Below the pieces are notes generated by a model. That model made no database searches, was not told the DNA's origin, and saw only the letters and a list, made by a program, of their open reading frames with translations. This document shows, piece by piece, positions 1 through 11,282 of a stretch of DNA of 64,000 nt. The stretch is from contig CM077643.1 of assembly GCA_039707465.1 (NCBI GenBank), forward strand, positions 247,594,919 through 247,658,918. The letters run 5' to 3'. A program made the translations under genes and the position numbers. Each line of letters starts with the position of its first letter. Positions within the stretch are counted from its first letter, which is position 1. Origin of the DNA: Rhabdophis nuchalis. Lineage: Eukaryota; Chordata; Lepidosauria; Squamata; Natricidae.

Positions 1-431
1 GGAGCCTCCTCAAGAACTAAGGCGGTCAGGGCGGACCCGACACCGCCCCGCCTATCTGAACGACTACGCGTGCGCATGTACTGTGTTGGACAGAGAACCT
101 AGACACATGCGCACTGACTATGGGGGAAGGAGTGTTGAGTCCCCAAGCCTATGTCCCAGACAGCTCGTCTGGTAACCTATGAGTCACCGCATTCCGGAGC
201 TGAGTCAGCAGCTGCAGTGATTAACAGAGACAAGCTGTCTGGAATCTGTCTGGAAAGGAGTTACAATGTTGCAAGTGCATTGCTAGGAGTTTCCTGCCTG
301 GTAACTCTATATAAGAGGTTGCCAGAGAAGAAACCTTGCCAGTTGAATCTTGTGTGTGTTGTAAATAGTGTGAATAAACGTTCCTGTTGTTTTGACCATG
401 CCTGAATCGGAATCCTTTGTCTGATCTAACA
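1..431 (+). mobile_element. LTR, 3' portion cut by the window edge
   Basis: This looks like the U3/R/U5 end of an LTR retroelement. A TATA box (TATATAA, 308-314) is followed about 60 bases later by a polyadenylation signal (AATAAA, 373-378), and the repeat ends in ...CTAACA at 431. No primer-binding site or coding sequence follows, so it is a solo LTR or a downstream LTR of an element lying to the left. The 84-codon open frame across it is not protein-like. LTR superfamily cannot be decided from this fragment. Confidence 0.6.
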
Positions 432-609
432 GTCTAGCTCAGGCTTTAATGGCTCATTGACAAAGGGGGTGGGGGCAGGAAGCTGCAGGGAGCTATTCTG
501 TCTTTAAAACATGTTCCTCCCTTTTTCACATCCAGGGGGAATGTCATATTCTGTCTGTTCAATATTTCCTAGGATATTTCATTTTTCTGGGAGAAAAGTA
601 TGATCAAGG

Positions 610-843
610 AGAGTCAGTTTGATTTAGTGGTTAAGACATCAGGGCAGGAAACAAGAAACCATGAGTTCAAGTCCTACCTTAGCTATGAAAGTCAGCTGAG
701 TGACCTTGGGCTAGTCACATTCTTGTAGCCCAACCCACCTCACAGAATTGTTGTGGGGAAAATGGTAGCATGAAGGTGTTGTTGAACATGTGAGTTATTC
801 ATAAAAATATGAATGGCGGGATAAAATTAAATAAGTAAATAAA
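610..843 (+). mobile_element. tRNA-derived SINE with L2-like 3' tail
   Basis: The head reads as a degenerate Pol III promoter: an A-box-like TTTAGTGGTTAAGAC near 625 and a B-box-like GAGTTCAAGTCC near 665. The body has the 'tgaccttgggctagtcac' and 'cccacctcacag' segments. The tail, GGCGGGATAAAATTAAATAAG and more A/T repeats, resembles the 3' end of the L2 LINEs elsewhere in the window (for example near 3680), which suggests L2 machinery mobilised it. Related copies in the opposite orientation lie near 18.95-19.34 and 25.73-25.94 kb. Confidence 0.65.
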
Positions 844-1088
844 GTGATTAGCTGTTTCTTCCACTTCTTTGCACAATCTACAGCTTGAATCATTTGATGA
901 TTTTTATTGTGGTGGCATTCAGCCAGTTCAGACCGGTTCGGGCAAACCAGTAGTGGCGACCTGAACCCACCTGCCTCAGCACTATGCCATCCTATTTAGC
1001 CACGTTTTCTAAGCTGCATACATGCATGCAAGCTGGTTGCACAAGCAAATCTCATGTGCAGAAGGTTGCACACACGCACAGAAGGCAC
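844..1088. other. No gene; degenerate repeat scrap
   Basis: There is no coding signal. A short piece around 925-985 (cagttcagaccggttcgggc...) is echoed near 6493-6560 and probably derives from a short DNA transposon, but no ends are visible. Confidence 0.4.
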
Positions 1089-1160
1089 ATTTTATTTTAT
1101 TTTATTTAGATTTATACCCCGCACCTTCTCCTAAAAGGACCCAGGGCGGCACGCTCACAT
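1089..1160 (-). mobile_element. L2 LINE 3'-terminal fragment
   Basis: In reverse complement this reads GCCGCCCTGGGTCC...GGTATAAATCTAAATAAA..., the same 3' UTR end as the complete L2 copy near 25.2 kb. It keeps only the last ~70 bases, typical of severe 5' truncation. Confidence 0.65.
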
Positions 1161-2086
1161 TTTTTGTGCATGGCAAAACGGTTGTACAATTATGTGAAAA
1201 CCCACTTCTGTTTTTATTACTATATTTGTATTCCATCTTTATGTTTGGTCAAAGCAAGGTGCTGAAGACACCTAATCATCCTGCCTCCAATTTTCCCCAA
1301 ATAATATTCTGTGAAAGAAGATAAAAAGGGATACATAAAATTTAAAAGACAATTCACCTTCTGCCCCGCAATAACTAAAATAAATAAATAATCCCATATA
1401 AAATTCCTTGTGAATCTCTCCCCCAACCCCAGATGTTAGCTGCTAGTCCGGTAAAACATTAGGATTGTTGCCTTGGTACATTTTATTTTAAATGACTGGT
1501 TTAAAAAAACTGCTATTTTTCGCTCACAATCATCAAAGGAATGTTTTTAACTAACTTCTCTTGGTTCTATTTTTGGGTTTTAAACCTGATTGTAACTTTC
1601 AGGAAATCCACAAAGATAAACAAATACATGTGGCTTGAAGGCCCTTCCTGTTTTGATCTCCCCCCCCCCCCCCAATTCGGGATATTCCTCTTGTGGTTCC
1701 AATTGTTCATGAGGACCAGACCTAAAGAGCCAGAGGAGAGCCAAAAGTAGCTCTCTAAAAATGCAATCCAGAAAGAAGAGCATGGCTCTTATGTTTGACT
1801 AAAGGTAACCTAGAGAATGAAAATAGTTCATTGAACCTAATTGGCCAGGAAGGGTCTTCTATAGACCATAAAGCCACAGAAAACCTTATCATGAAGAATT
1901 TACTCTTTCAGGTGGTCTAGTTCCAAATTAGATTAGGCTTTCTAAAATCATTCCCTATAACTGAATCAGCAAAGAAACAGATTCTGGATCAACTGATGTT
2001 TCCAACCACTTTTTAAATATATCCCAGTGGTCGAAGTGAAATGTTAGTAATACGTTGGTTACTACAGCCATATAGAACTTCCCATT
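1161..2086. other. No gene recognised
   Basis: A/T-rich intergenic sequence with no exon-like frame. A run of about 13 C lies near 1661-1673. Short open frames here have no recognisable composition or motif. Confidence 0.5.
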
Positions 2087-2420
2087 AGGTAAAGGTTCCC
2101 TTTGCACATATGTGCTATTTGTTCCTGACTCTAGGGGGCGATGCTCATCTCTGTTTCAAAGCTGAACAGCCAGCGCTGTCTGAAGACGTCTCCGTGGTCA
2201 TGTGGCTGGCATGACTCAATGCCAAAGGCTCATGGAACGCTGTTACTTTCCCACCAAAGGTAGTTCCTATTTTTCTACTTACATTTTTACATGCTTTCGA
2301 ACCGCTAGTTTGGCAGAAGCTGGGACAAATAACGGAAGCTCACTCTGTTACGCAATGCTAGGGATTCGAACAGCCGGCCTTTCTGATTAACAACCTCAGC
2401 GTCTTAGCCACCGAACCACC
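2087..2420 (-). mobile_element. Sauria-type tRNA SINE, near full length
   Basis: Read on the minus strand, it starts with a tRNA-like head (GGTGGTTCGGTGGCTAAGAC), has a B-box-like GTTCGAATCCC, the internal motif 'gcatgtaaaaatgtaagtagaaa', and ends in CCCCTAGAGTCAGG...GGGAACCTTTACCT. The same layout is seen in the plus-strand copy at 25.38-25.72 kb. The 3' end is the type shared by squamate SINEs and BovB LINEs (family knowledge), so BovB machinery is the presumed driver. Confidence 0.85.
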
Positions 2421-2754
2421 ACAGGAGCTTCCCCTTAGCAATAGATATAATTGGTGCATTAACAATGGCTGTATCATTATAGCCCTATTCAGAGTCAAGT
2501 GCTGATATATATTAAATACTATATAAAATACTCACAATGGAACATTTTCCCAGTTTGTGGTTCAGGTATCCAAGAGTATCCTTGTCTTCATCAAGTATCC
2601 ATCTGCTTCTCCTCATCCAGTCCATTACTGATATAAACCTGGATTAAAGATCTTGTAAAGCATTCTTGGAATCCAATGGGAAGAGAAAGAAAGGGTTACT
2701 CCTTGGTATATAAGTGACAGTGATTTCTAACCCTTTGATTAGAGATTACATTAT
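2421..2754. other. No gene recognised
   Basis: Nothing but A/T-rich unique-looking sequence between a SINE and a CR1 tail. Confidence 0.4.
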
Positions 2755-2755
2755 A

Positions 2756-2826
2756 GATAGGATAGGATAGGATAGGATAGGATAGGATAGGATAGGATAG
2801 GATAGGATAGGATAGGATAGGATAGG
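2756..2826. repeat. (GGATA)n microsatellite
   Basis: About 14 uninterrupted copies of a GGATA pentamer. The array abuts the 3' end of a minus-strand CR1 fragment, so it is most simply an expanded CR1 tail ((TATCC)n in the CR1 sense). Confidence 0.95.
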
Positions 2827-2910
2827 AGGGACCTTGGCGGTCTTCTAGTCCAACCCCCTGCCTAGACAGAAAACCCAATTCGATTTCAGATAAATGGTTA
2901 TCCAACCATT
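2827..2910 (-). mobile_element. CR1 LINE 3' fragment
   Basis: The plus-strand sequence 'gggaccttggcggtcttctagtccaa' and 'ccccctgcc' is the CR1 3' end in reverse, also seen at 16.88 and 46.60 kb. It extends into the last codons of the CR1 ORF (the 'gatttcagataaatgg' segment) and is then lost. Confidence 0.8.
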
Positions 2911-2932
2911 AGGATAACCATTACCATTACAG

Positions 2933-3002
2933 CAGGGGTCTCCAACCTTTGCAACTTTAAGTCTGAAGGACTTCAGCTCCCAGACTTCTCCAGCCAGCAA
3001 AG
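2933..3002. mobile_element. Partial foldback hAT-like element
   Basis: It starts CAGGGGTCTCCAACCTTTGC and runs into 'cttcagctcccagacttctccagcc', as in the palindromic copies at 33.42, 40.06 and 40.47 kb. The right half is missing. It is bracketed by GGATAACCATTAC direct repeats. Confidence 0.55.
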
Positions 3003-3127
3003 GATAACCATTACTTATGTTACCATTACTTATCATTACTTATCTTACTAGATAGGCAACAGAGAATCTACAGAAAACTCCAACCCCTTACCAACCTCTC
3101 CCATGTGGTAAAATGTATGAACTCTGT

Positions 3128-3718
3128 CTGAATTTAGAAGCATGGCACATAGGAGCTACTAGATGCTCCCACATAACACCAATCCTGCGCAAGCTGCACT
3201 GGCTTCCTGTGGTCTTTCGGGTGCGCTTCACGGTTTTGACGACCATCTTTAAAGCGCTCCATGGCTCGGGGCCTAGTTATATGCGAGACCACCTTCTGCC
3301 CCATACATCCCTTCGGCCGATCCGCTCCCACAGAGAGGGTCTTCTCAGGGTGCCGTCGGCCGGGCAATGCCGTCTGGCGACACCCAGGGGAAGAGCCTTC
3401 TCTGTGGCGGGCCCTGTCCTTTGGAACGACCTACCCCCTGAATTGCGCACCATCACCTACCTCCGCTTCTTCCGCCAGTATCTAAAGACACATCTTTTCC
3501 AGCAAGCCGGCCTAGCTTAACCTCCCATGGGGACTATTTTAGAGAGTTTTAGATTGGGAATTTTAAAATTGGTTTTAGCATAGGATTAGATTAATTTAAT
3601 ATGTTTTTAAATTATGTATTTATTGTTTATATGTTTTTTTAATTCCTGTGCGCCGCCCTGGGTCCTCTGTGGAGAAGGGCGGGATATAAATATAAATAAA
3701 ATAAAATAAATAAATAAA
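3128..3718 (+). mobile_element. L2 LINE 3' fragment, subfamily B
   Basis: The frame ending at 3520 encodes the last ~125 residues of an L2 ORF2 (…LHWLPVVFRVRF…FKALHGSGPSY…IRSHREGLLRVPS…WNDLPPELRT…), followed by about 200 bases of 3' UTR ending in GCCGCCCTGGGTCC...AAGGGCGGGATATAAA and an A/T repeat tail. It shares AGQCRLATPRGRAFS with the copies at 58.0 and 59.2 kb, unlike TRLCQRATPRGRA in the complete copy at 20.7-25.3 kb. Catalytic domains are absent, so it is a dead 5'-truncated insertion. Confidence 0.88.
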
Positions 3719-6161
3719 AAATTGGCAATGGCCTGAAATAATAATAAAGGAATAAAGCAAGGCAACCCACTAAACACTTGAAGGAATGTGGCCTTGGATG
3801 TGCAATGGCTGTTAGTTTGAAACTGGACAAGATCAGGAGCCAACCACTAAGCGAAAGCCACACCTCAAGTAGTAAAATCTTGCTCACTAAGCATATTTTG
3901 TTATTGTACAAACTTATGTTATGGTCACTGGAGTTGTACAAACAATATCCCACTTCAGGAACGGAGTGGGACATGGCTAGACGACATTGTTTCCCAAGGT
4001 GTCTCTTTTATTCAAGTTTCAAACTACAAGCATGCAGTTTGGGTATAAGCCAAGCCCTATCAGTTTTCAGCTTTAGTACGGTTAATTGTTTTGCATTCTT
4101 TAGCAGTTTCCCATTTCCCAGACTACAGCAAATTACTAATTTAATAAGTATTAGACTTAGCTTTGTACTCAAAAGCATTCTAAGTAAACAGAGCTTAACA
4201 CAATAATAAATGTGTTCCCAATATACACAAACATCCCAAGGACCCTAGCTCTTAGTTCTACTCCTGTTTAGCCTTGTAGGTCTTAGGAAAAGGCTTATAC
4301 GATTGATTGGCATATCATTCACTCCAGGCTGAAGATGATTGGTCCTAGAGTCTTCAAGTCAATTGTCCCCATAATGCTGTTCCTCTTCAGCATTTATGTC
4401 CCTAAGGCATGTTCTCACGTACTTTGGTTAGTCTTGTCCTGGTCTCACCCAGCACCCCTTAAATTGTAGTTAGTGTCAACTAGTTATCCCATTTTAGCTT
4501 ACCAGCGAAACTTATTCTAGGTAAAAACTAATAGTTCAATAAACTGCCTTCAACAGCTGTGACAGGTGCCTAGTCTATTTTAGCATTATAACTATTACTG
4601 CCAGCCAGTTTCTCCATTGCTCAGCTTCTATTCGCCCAAATCTTCTGTTATCTTGATGTGGTCTTCATGGGAGTTCCCAAAACTCTTTCCTTTATGTCAA
4701 ATCTGTATCTGCATCTCTTTCCATTTTCAAAATCCAATCTAAGGCCTATCTTCATTCCTTATCAGCAAGCAACAGCTTCATTTAGAAGTTAAGGGGAAAG
4801 GACTAAGTCCTGGAACACCGGATATAGGAGTGGCTGGAGCTTTGTTCTTCATCACTCTTGCTTGGAACTACCCACTTGGAAAAAAGTAAAGCTACTGTCA
4901 AAGGGGGCTCCAAACCCCAGCTCTTGCAGCCAGCCCTATGATGTTAAAAAAAATAATCATTGAGGGTTATAATAGAGCCAAAAGAACAGTACTTGCTCCA
5001 GGTTGATTCAATTCCAGGTGATCCATAGCAGTGACCAATGCAGGGTTTGTCCCATGCCTAGATCTGAATCTATGTGGACAAAGATCCAGATCCTCTGGTT
5101 TTTCAAAGTTTCTCTGCAGATCAGACCCAAATATTAGCCAGAGATCTTCTTGCAGGGCATTCAACCCATTTTTTAGGGTCCAAAAGATTGTGTAGCTTCC
5201 AGATAATATGGTAAGATAATGTTGTAGGCATCTTGATGGTCTTTGCATAAGAGGCATTAAGCTCTGAGTAACAAGCTATCCATTCAAAGAACCAAAATGG
5301 TTTGTTAGTTTGAAAATGATTTAGATATTATGTTCATTTTTTTACACCAGTACATTCCTAGGATAGGTCTGAAAAATAAATGTACTACTATAGTAGCTTG
5401 AAACTATTTTCTGCCATTGTATTCCACCGGTACTGTCCTCCACTTAGTGTGTAAACCCCAATTTACAAAATCACATGATACATGATTTGTTCAACAAACT
5501 GTAGTTAAACATTGTGGCTTAATGTATTGTGCTAGCCTAGACATTAAAGAGGAGCTTCATAGTTTATGCTTCCATTATAATTTGCAGTTCTGGCTTAAGT
5601 CCTAAGGCTAAAAGAAAGATGAAATGGATTGCTTCTATTTAGAAATCAACCTAGAGTAATGATTGCAGGAAGAAGAAAAACAACTTCTCAACTGTGAAAT
5701 ATCCATCTGTTCTCCTCTTGGAGCTAGGTGACAAGCAAGTATTCCTTGTCCCTCAGAGTGGGGGGTGGGGAGACAATTTTTGTACCGTGATGAGAACTCT
5801 GACGCTGGGTAAGGGATTTCTCTCTGAATTGTGGGGTCATATGACGAGTGCTCCTGCGCATTTCTGGCATTTTAAAAAGTGCAATAAAATGTTTGCGAGA
5901 AGCTACCCAAAGGTTTTCTAATGGGACAGAGAAGAATGTGAAAACTTGTGCAGAATCTGAAGCTAAAGAATTTGTGGCTTCTATGATCCCATCTTTTCAA
6001 GGACATCTCTTCCATTTCCTGTGTCATAACTTTGGGTCTTTTGCTGGTGGAGGCAGAGGTCACATTTTGAATGAGTCATTTAAAGGGAATTCAAACTGGT
6101 CTTTCAACTCTTAAAAGGACAGATTCCTCCTTTCTCTGCAGTCCAGTTTAACTGTCTTGAG
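3719..6161. other. No gene; unique-looking intergenic DNA
   Basis: No exon-like frame, RNA gene or repeat with visible ends was recognised. The open frames of up to 142 codons have ordinary A/T-rich noncoding composition. Confidence 0.45.
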
Positions 6162-6621
6162 CATGGGTTTTCAAACTACAGCATGGATCCTCAAAGCCAT
6201 TAATCCAGCCTCGCCCACATCACCCCACCCACCTTCAGCCGAGAGCTGAAGTACTTACCTTTGCGAGCCCCGCACGCTAGAACTGAAAGGAAAGGCCAAC
6301 AAATTCGGCCTACCTACAGTGACGTTCTGGAGGTGGGGGGGGGGTGAAAAACAGGGTGTATAAAAGCCCCAGGAGGCCAAAAAACGGATGTAAATGGCCC
6401 GCTTTTGGCCAAAGAAATGAGTTGTTTTTGCCTGTTTTTGGCCTGCAGAATGCTTCTAGAAGTGGAGGGGGGGGCAGTTGTGGGTTCCTACTGTTTCAGA
6501 CCAGTTCAGCCAAACCAATAGTAGTTTGGTGGCCTGGGTCACTGGAACCGGGCAACGACCCAGGTCTGCCACACCCCCGATCGTGAATTGGCCCCCTGTT
6601 TAAAAAGTTTGAGGACCCCTG
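6162..6621. mobile_element. Non-autonomous hAT element with 8-bp TSD
   Basis: The ends form an imperfect inverted repeat, CATGGGTTTTCAAACT against AGTTTGAGGACCCCTG. An exact 8-bp direct repeat GTCTTGAG lies on both sides (6154-6161 and 6622-6629), the hAT signature. The 460-bp interior has no transposase frame and contains two G-runs. Confidence 0.85.
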
Positions 6622-7345
6622 GTCTTGAGGAATCTTTTGTTTGAATGAGAACTGAAGCATATTAAAGAATTGCAAGTAATATGTTCTTGCAGTGGCTGAG
6701 TTCACACAATAAACTAAGAACTAAAAGTGGGTTAACCTAACACACTTGCTAAGTCTGAAGTATGAAGCAAAGAAACAGCATTGTGACCTAACTTGATGGT
6801 TGAATTCATGCAACGGCAGGCTTCAAATAAGACACTAAACCACAAATGCCGCAACCGCATTTTAGATTAACCTAGGATGCTTTATGAATGCAGACAGTGC
6901 ATGGCTTCCAGTAACCAAGTTTACTATTTGCAAAACTTGCCTACATATGTGGGTAACGTTGCATCCATGGGTAGGGTTTAAAATATGCCAAGAACAAGTA
7001 CAATTGGCATCTTGACTGATTTTCAAATGAATGTAGTAGAATCTGGTCTTGGCTTCTTACTTTTTTTTATCTTTAATTCTCAAATTAGCCCATTTGTTTC
7101 ATTTACACATTTTAGTTCTTTATATACTAAGGAGGGAACCAACCACCATGTGACAGCTATTCAAATTACCATGTGATAAATAGTTACAAGGTGAGTCATT
7201 AGCGTGGTTGCGTGAAGTAGCCTATAGCAAACTGATCAATATCCAAACCAATTAAGGTAACTTATATATTTTAAAACTGACTGAGTAACCGTGGTTCTTT
7301 CATCTTAACTAAATGGTGAAGTCAAGTTCTGGAATGAGGCTTAGT
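6622..7345. other. No gene recognised
   Basis: Unique-looking A/T-rich sequence with no identifiable repeat ends. Confidence 0.4.
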
Positions 7346-7627
7346 CAGGGGTGGCATCCGACCGGTTTAACAACCACTTCACTCGCTTGCGCGTCTGGCA
7401 CGCGCTGTGTGCACATGCACAGTTCACGGGAAAACAGCTGGGGCGCAACAATCCACTCTGCTGCGCTGATCAGCTGGGCTAAAAACACAAGGAAATATAG
7501 GTAAGTATAACACGGGTGCGAACGGGCAGGCCCACATGAAGGTTGGAGTGAACCGGTTCACTCTCAGCAAATCTTCGGAGCTACCGGAATGCCTGAACCA
7601 GGCTGAACCAGTAGAATCCCACCCCTG
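7346..7627. mobile_element. Non-autonomous hAT-like element
   Basis: It begins CAGGGGTGGCATCCGACCGG and ends AGTAGAATCCCACCCCTG, terminal inverted repeats of the same type as the copies at 32.68, 39.35 and 56.66 kb. The flanking octamers are degenerate, so this copy is older. Confidence 0.65.
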
Positions 7628-8088
7628 GGTTTACCGTATTTTTCAGAGTATAAGATGCACCTTATACTGAAACTCGGGGTGCGAATACAGCAATTGTTGC
7701 CTCCCGAAACCCCGCCCCCTTCACCAAAATGGCTGTGCCTAGCCTTATGGAGGCTTCCAGAGAGCTCCTGGGGACTGGGGAGGGCAGAAATTAGCCTAAA
7801 TCAGGGCGTTTTTGCCCCCACAGCCCCCAGCAACACTCTATAAGCCTCCATAAGGCTATGCATTCAATTTATTTGACACAAAAATGGCCCGTTTTTGCAA
7901 TAAATGGGGCGGTTTTTTGCTCATTTTTCACCCACCCCCACGGAGCACTCTGCAAGCCCCCCCCCCCAAGGCTAGTCATGCTCTTTGTTTGAAGAAAAAC
8001 GACCACGTTTTCGCGGAGAAAGAGCAGTTTGGGAGAAGTATGCAAAGTGTAAAAAAACCACCCCTTTTCCCCCTTTCGGAAGGCTGTT

Positions 8089-8227
8089 TAGTTACTTGGC
8101 AACTTTAAGACTTTGGACTTCAACTCCCAGAATTCTCCAGCAAGCATAGCTTGTGGACATAGCTGGCTGGAGAATTCTGGGAATTGAAGTCCACAAGTCT
8201 TAAAATTGCCACGTTTGGGAACCCCTG
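8089..8227. mobile_element. Foldback hAT-like element nested in a TIR element
   Basis: Two arms, 'ggacttcaactcccagaattctcc' and its inverted counterpart 'ggagaattctgggaattgaagtcc', face each other around 8150. The right end reads GGGAACCCCTG. The left terminus is eroded. Confidence 0.65.
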
Positions 8228-8364
8228 AGTTAGAACACTTTCAGAAAGCTCTTTTGAAAGGCTCTTTAACTGTTTCTGTGACAAGAGAAACAAAGTTTTA
8301 AGATTTGTCAGCGATTTCCTTCTCCAGGACATGGATAAATACACCTGGAAACATCAACCTACCT

Positions 8365-8365
<1 letters not shown>

Positions 8366-8407
<42 letters not shown>

Positions 8408-8720
8408 ACTGTATTTCTCTCTCTATTTCTCTCTCTCTGTCCTTCTACCTACCTACCTACACACACACACTCTCCCTACCTACCTACTGTATTTCTCTCT
8501 CTCTCTTTCTATTTCTCTCTCTATCCTTCTACCTACCTACACACACTCTCTCTCTCTCCCTACCTACCTACTGTATTTCTCTCTCTCTATTCCTCTCTCT
8601 TTCTATCCCTTTATCTACCTACCTACCTACTCTCTCTCTCTCTCTTCCTACCTACCTACCTACCTACTGTATTTCTTTTTCTTTCTCTCCCTCTCTCTCC
8701 CTCTATCTACCTGCCTACTT
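8366..8720. repeat. Compound (CT)n / (CTAC)n microsatellite
   Basis: Alternating blocks of CTCTCT and CTACCTAC with repeated 'ctgtatttctctctct' units, suggesting block duplications of about 90-110 bases. All open frames here (Ser/Leu/Tyr-rich) are low-complexity artefacts. Confidence 0.9.
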
Positions 8721-8779
8721 TTTTTTGTAATTTGCCTCTTCAAAACCTTGGTGCGTCTTATACTCCGAAAAAAACAATA

Positions 8780-9059
8780 GTTTAACAAAACTTCAATAAG
8801 ATCCCTGTCCTCTTTGAACCTATTTTTGGTTGAAGCTGTCAGACCTGAAGCTGGGCCCTCCTCTGGACTCTGGTGAGCACTTCTTTCTACCTGCCTTCTC
8901 ACTACATTGATAATAAGTTGGAAGAATCCTAAGAGTCACTTTAGACCATTTGCCAATGGCTTTGGACAGTGCCCTGGAGTAAGCAAATGGTAGGTCCAAA
9001 AGCTGCTATCTGCTTAATTTCTATCATGTAGCAAGAACATCCTGGTTAGCAAGTCTAGT
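8780..9059. other. No gene recognised
   Basis: Unremarkable sequence between a TIR element and the repeat at 9.06 kb. Confidence 0.4.
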
Positions 9060-9182
9060 GTTTGTCTATGGAGATTCTCAATCATCCAGATCATGGTTGT
9101 CCCAAAGGTGCTTCTTCAAGAGGCTTCTTGGATGAGAAGCGAAACATCTTCAAAGAAAAACCAGAGTCCCGTGGCCCTTTGA
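9060..9182 (+). repeat. Dispersed repeat with hammerhead-like core (degenerate)
   Basis: Around 9114-9148 the order is a CTTCAAGA box, GCTTC (9123-9127), an 8-base loop, GAAGC (9136-9140) and GAAACATC (9141-9148). The stem is perfect. This matches the arrangement seen at 49.33 and 59.98 kb, although the first box has drifted from CTGAAGA/CTGATGA. The flanks resemble a widespread sauropsid repeat ('ggatgagaagcgaaac'). A link to Penelope-like elements is an inference. Confidence 0.5.
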
Positions 9183-9722
9183 GACAACTCTAGTGTTTGC
9201 TGCAAAATTTCTTGCAGTGCACATAGGAGGTGGGCAGCCTGGAGCCCATAGCGAAATGCCACCAAGATGGGAAGCTCAGGTACACATGATAGGCAGTCTG
9301 GAAGCACTTTGGTCCCTACTGAGAAGCTTTCTTCCTTGGCACTTTTTAAGCAGTTCAAGGTTACTTGAACTGGATGGCTTCTTTGCTTTCCAAAGCAAAT
9401 GGCACGGTTCAAATTGCCTCTGGGTTGCTTTGAATAGGCCTATTTCATCAGGCAAAGCAATAACATCCCACCAACAAAATTAATTCAGCAAAAGAAAAGA
9501 AAAACTCAATCTCCGGTTTCTGTCCTGTTTCTGCAGGTTGCCCAAACTTCTAGGACTCTGTTGGAAACCCTCTATGTACGCGTGTGGCAGATTTGGGGTT
9601 ACATTTGAAACATGGCAATGAATGGCTATTTACTCACACTTGTTGTGCTGGTATTTTTGACCTGTAGGGCCATTTACGTTTTGTCCACTTCAACATGATC
9701 CCACTTCAACATCCCAGTAGTG
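9183..9722. other. No gene recognised
   Basis: No repeat ends or coding signal were seen. Confidence 0.4.
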
Positions 9723-10120
9723 CAGTGATGGCTAACCCTTTTCCCATCGCATGCCAAAAGTGGGGGGAGCGCAGGAAGATCATGCGCGGGCGTGCCCACA
9801 CCATAATTCTATGCACACATGACCACCGCTCTCCCTCCCCCACTTTTGGTTCGCGATGGACCTGTTTTCCACTTCCCAGGCTCCAGAGACTTTCTTGGAG
9901 TCTGGGGAGGGCAAAAATGGCCTTCCCCCCCACTCCCGAGGCCCTCTGGAGGAAGATCCCCTGAAGCCTCCAGAGGGCGAAAAATGGCCTACAATTAAGG
10001 GCGAAGTCAGCTGGCCACTGCACGCATGCGTGCTGGAACTGACAGGGCAACGCCTCACATGCCCTAACAAATGGCCCCGCATGCCACTTGTGGCATGAGT
10101 GCCATAGGTTTGCCACCATG
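9723..10120. mobile_element. Non-autonomous hAT-like element
   Basis: Ends are CAGTGATGGCTAACCC and GGTTTGCCACCATG, an inverted-repeat pair related to the 43.07-kb copy (CAGTGCTGGTGAACC / GGTTCACCATCATGG). Flanking duplications are not recognisable. The 153- and 135-codon antisense frames across it are noncoding. Confidence 0.65.
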
Positions 10121-11282
10121 AGACTAGAGTCTGCCTTAACTTCAATGGCATTGATTGCTCCCACCAATTCTTGCTAATGAAACACAATGGTGAATTTGAA
10201 AGTGTGAAATGGTGCTGATGGAAATCTGTAGTTAGTGCAATAATCTAATATAATGTTTTCTACCCTTCAGCTCCATCATATTTTCTGTCACCCAGCATGC
10301 ATTCATGCCTGCCAGTTTTCATCAGGGAGCATTTGCCTTTCGAAGAGGCAATATCCATTTGAGTCAAGCCTTTAATTTGCACTTTGAAGTTATAGCAGAG
10401 CAAAAAGAAGCTCTTTGTGGTTCCTAATTATTTTCATCCCTAACCCCCCTTTTTTTTGTACTTTTCTCAGCCTGGGTTTCATTAACAGGAGCTAAAATGC
10501 AGAATCTTTCTTGCGGTATCACCAAAGCTGCAAATTGGAATGTCAGCAAAAATGAAGACTTATAAGGAAGTAATTTCCCAGGAGGAAAAAAAGGAGGAGG
10601 CATCTGTCTTCTTTAGAGAGAAATTACTATTTCTCTCTCTTCTTTGAAATCTTTTCAGCAAACTCAGCCTCTGACCCACGGAAATGTATAAAGCATTATA
10701 AGTAAAGTTGAAATGAGGTGAGCAGCCAACAGCCATTTTGGAGGCTATACATCTCCTCCCTGTTCAGTTCTATAGATCTGGGGTTTCCACGCTGTATCAT
10801 GCAGAGTTGTGCGGAGTTGTAGGATATTATGAGAACCCAGTGGGCATGAGAGACTAAGTTTTAAAAAATACAGTAAGTCTACTTAAAGGCAGCCAAGTTT
10901 CTATCACTAGAGCTTTGATTCTTGGTTATTTTTAACTAACAGGTTCTGCGGTCTGAAAAAGTTTGAAAATCCCTTCCATGGTTCAACCCACCACAATAGG
11001 ATCACTTCCAGATGGTTTGAACTGCATTTTCCACAGTTCCTAAGCCAGAAGGGTCTGCTTGGGCCACTGACGCCAAACCCTTTGGGCTTGGTATGTCAAA
11101 AAGGTGGAATTTGGTCTTAATTTGATTTTGCTGGTGTGTCTCCTACGCACACAAACACACATACCCAAAACACAAGAGATAATTCTCTATATCTCCATCC
11201 CCACCCATCCCCCATCTAGGCCACCCTGAACAGTGGCACTCAATGGCAGCACTGAGGCTGGGCTTGAAGTAGTGGCCCCAGG
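10121..11282. other. No gene; unique-looking DNA
   Basis: No exon, RNA gene or repeat with definable ends was recognised. Confidence 0.4.

Larger units (their letters stand above)
7634..8779. mobile_element. TIR element, 'TATAAG' family, ~1.15 kb, with nested inserts
   Basis: The left end CCGTATTTTTCAGAGTATAA continues into GATGCACC. The right end contains GGTGCGTCTTATACTCCGAA in inverted orientation. The same termini flank a 410-bp element at 49.58 kb, and related ones flank the 3-kb element at 34.82 kb. Inside lie a foldback hAT-like piece and a long pyrimidine/CTAC microsatellite. No transposase frame is visible. Superfamily is undetermined. Confidence 0.7.
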
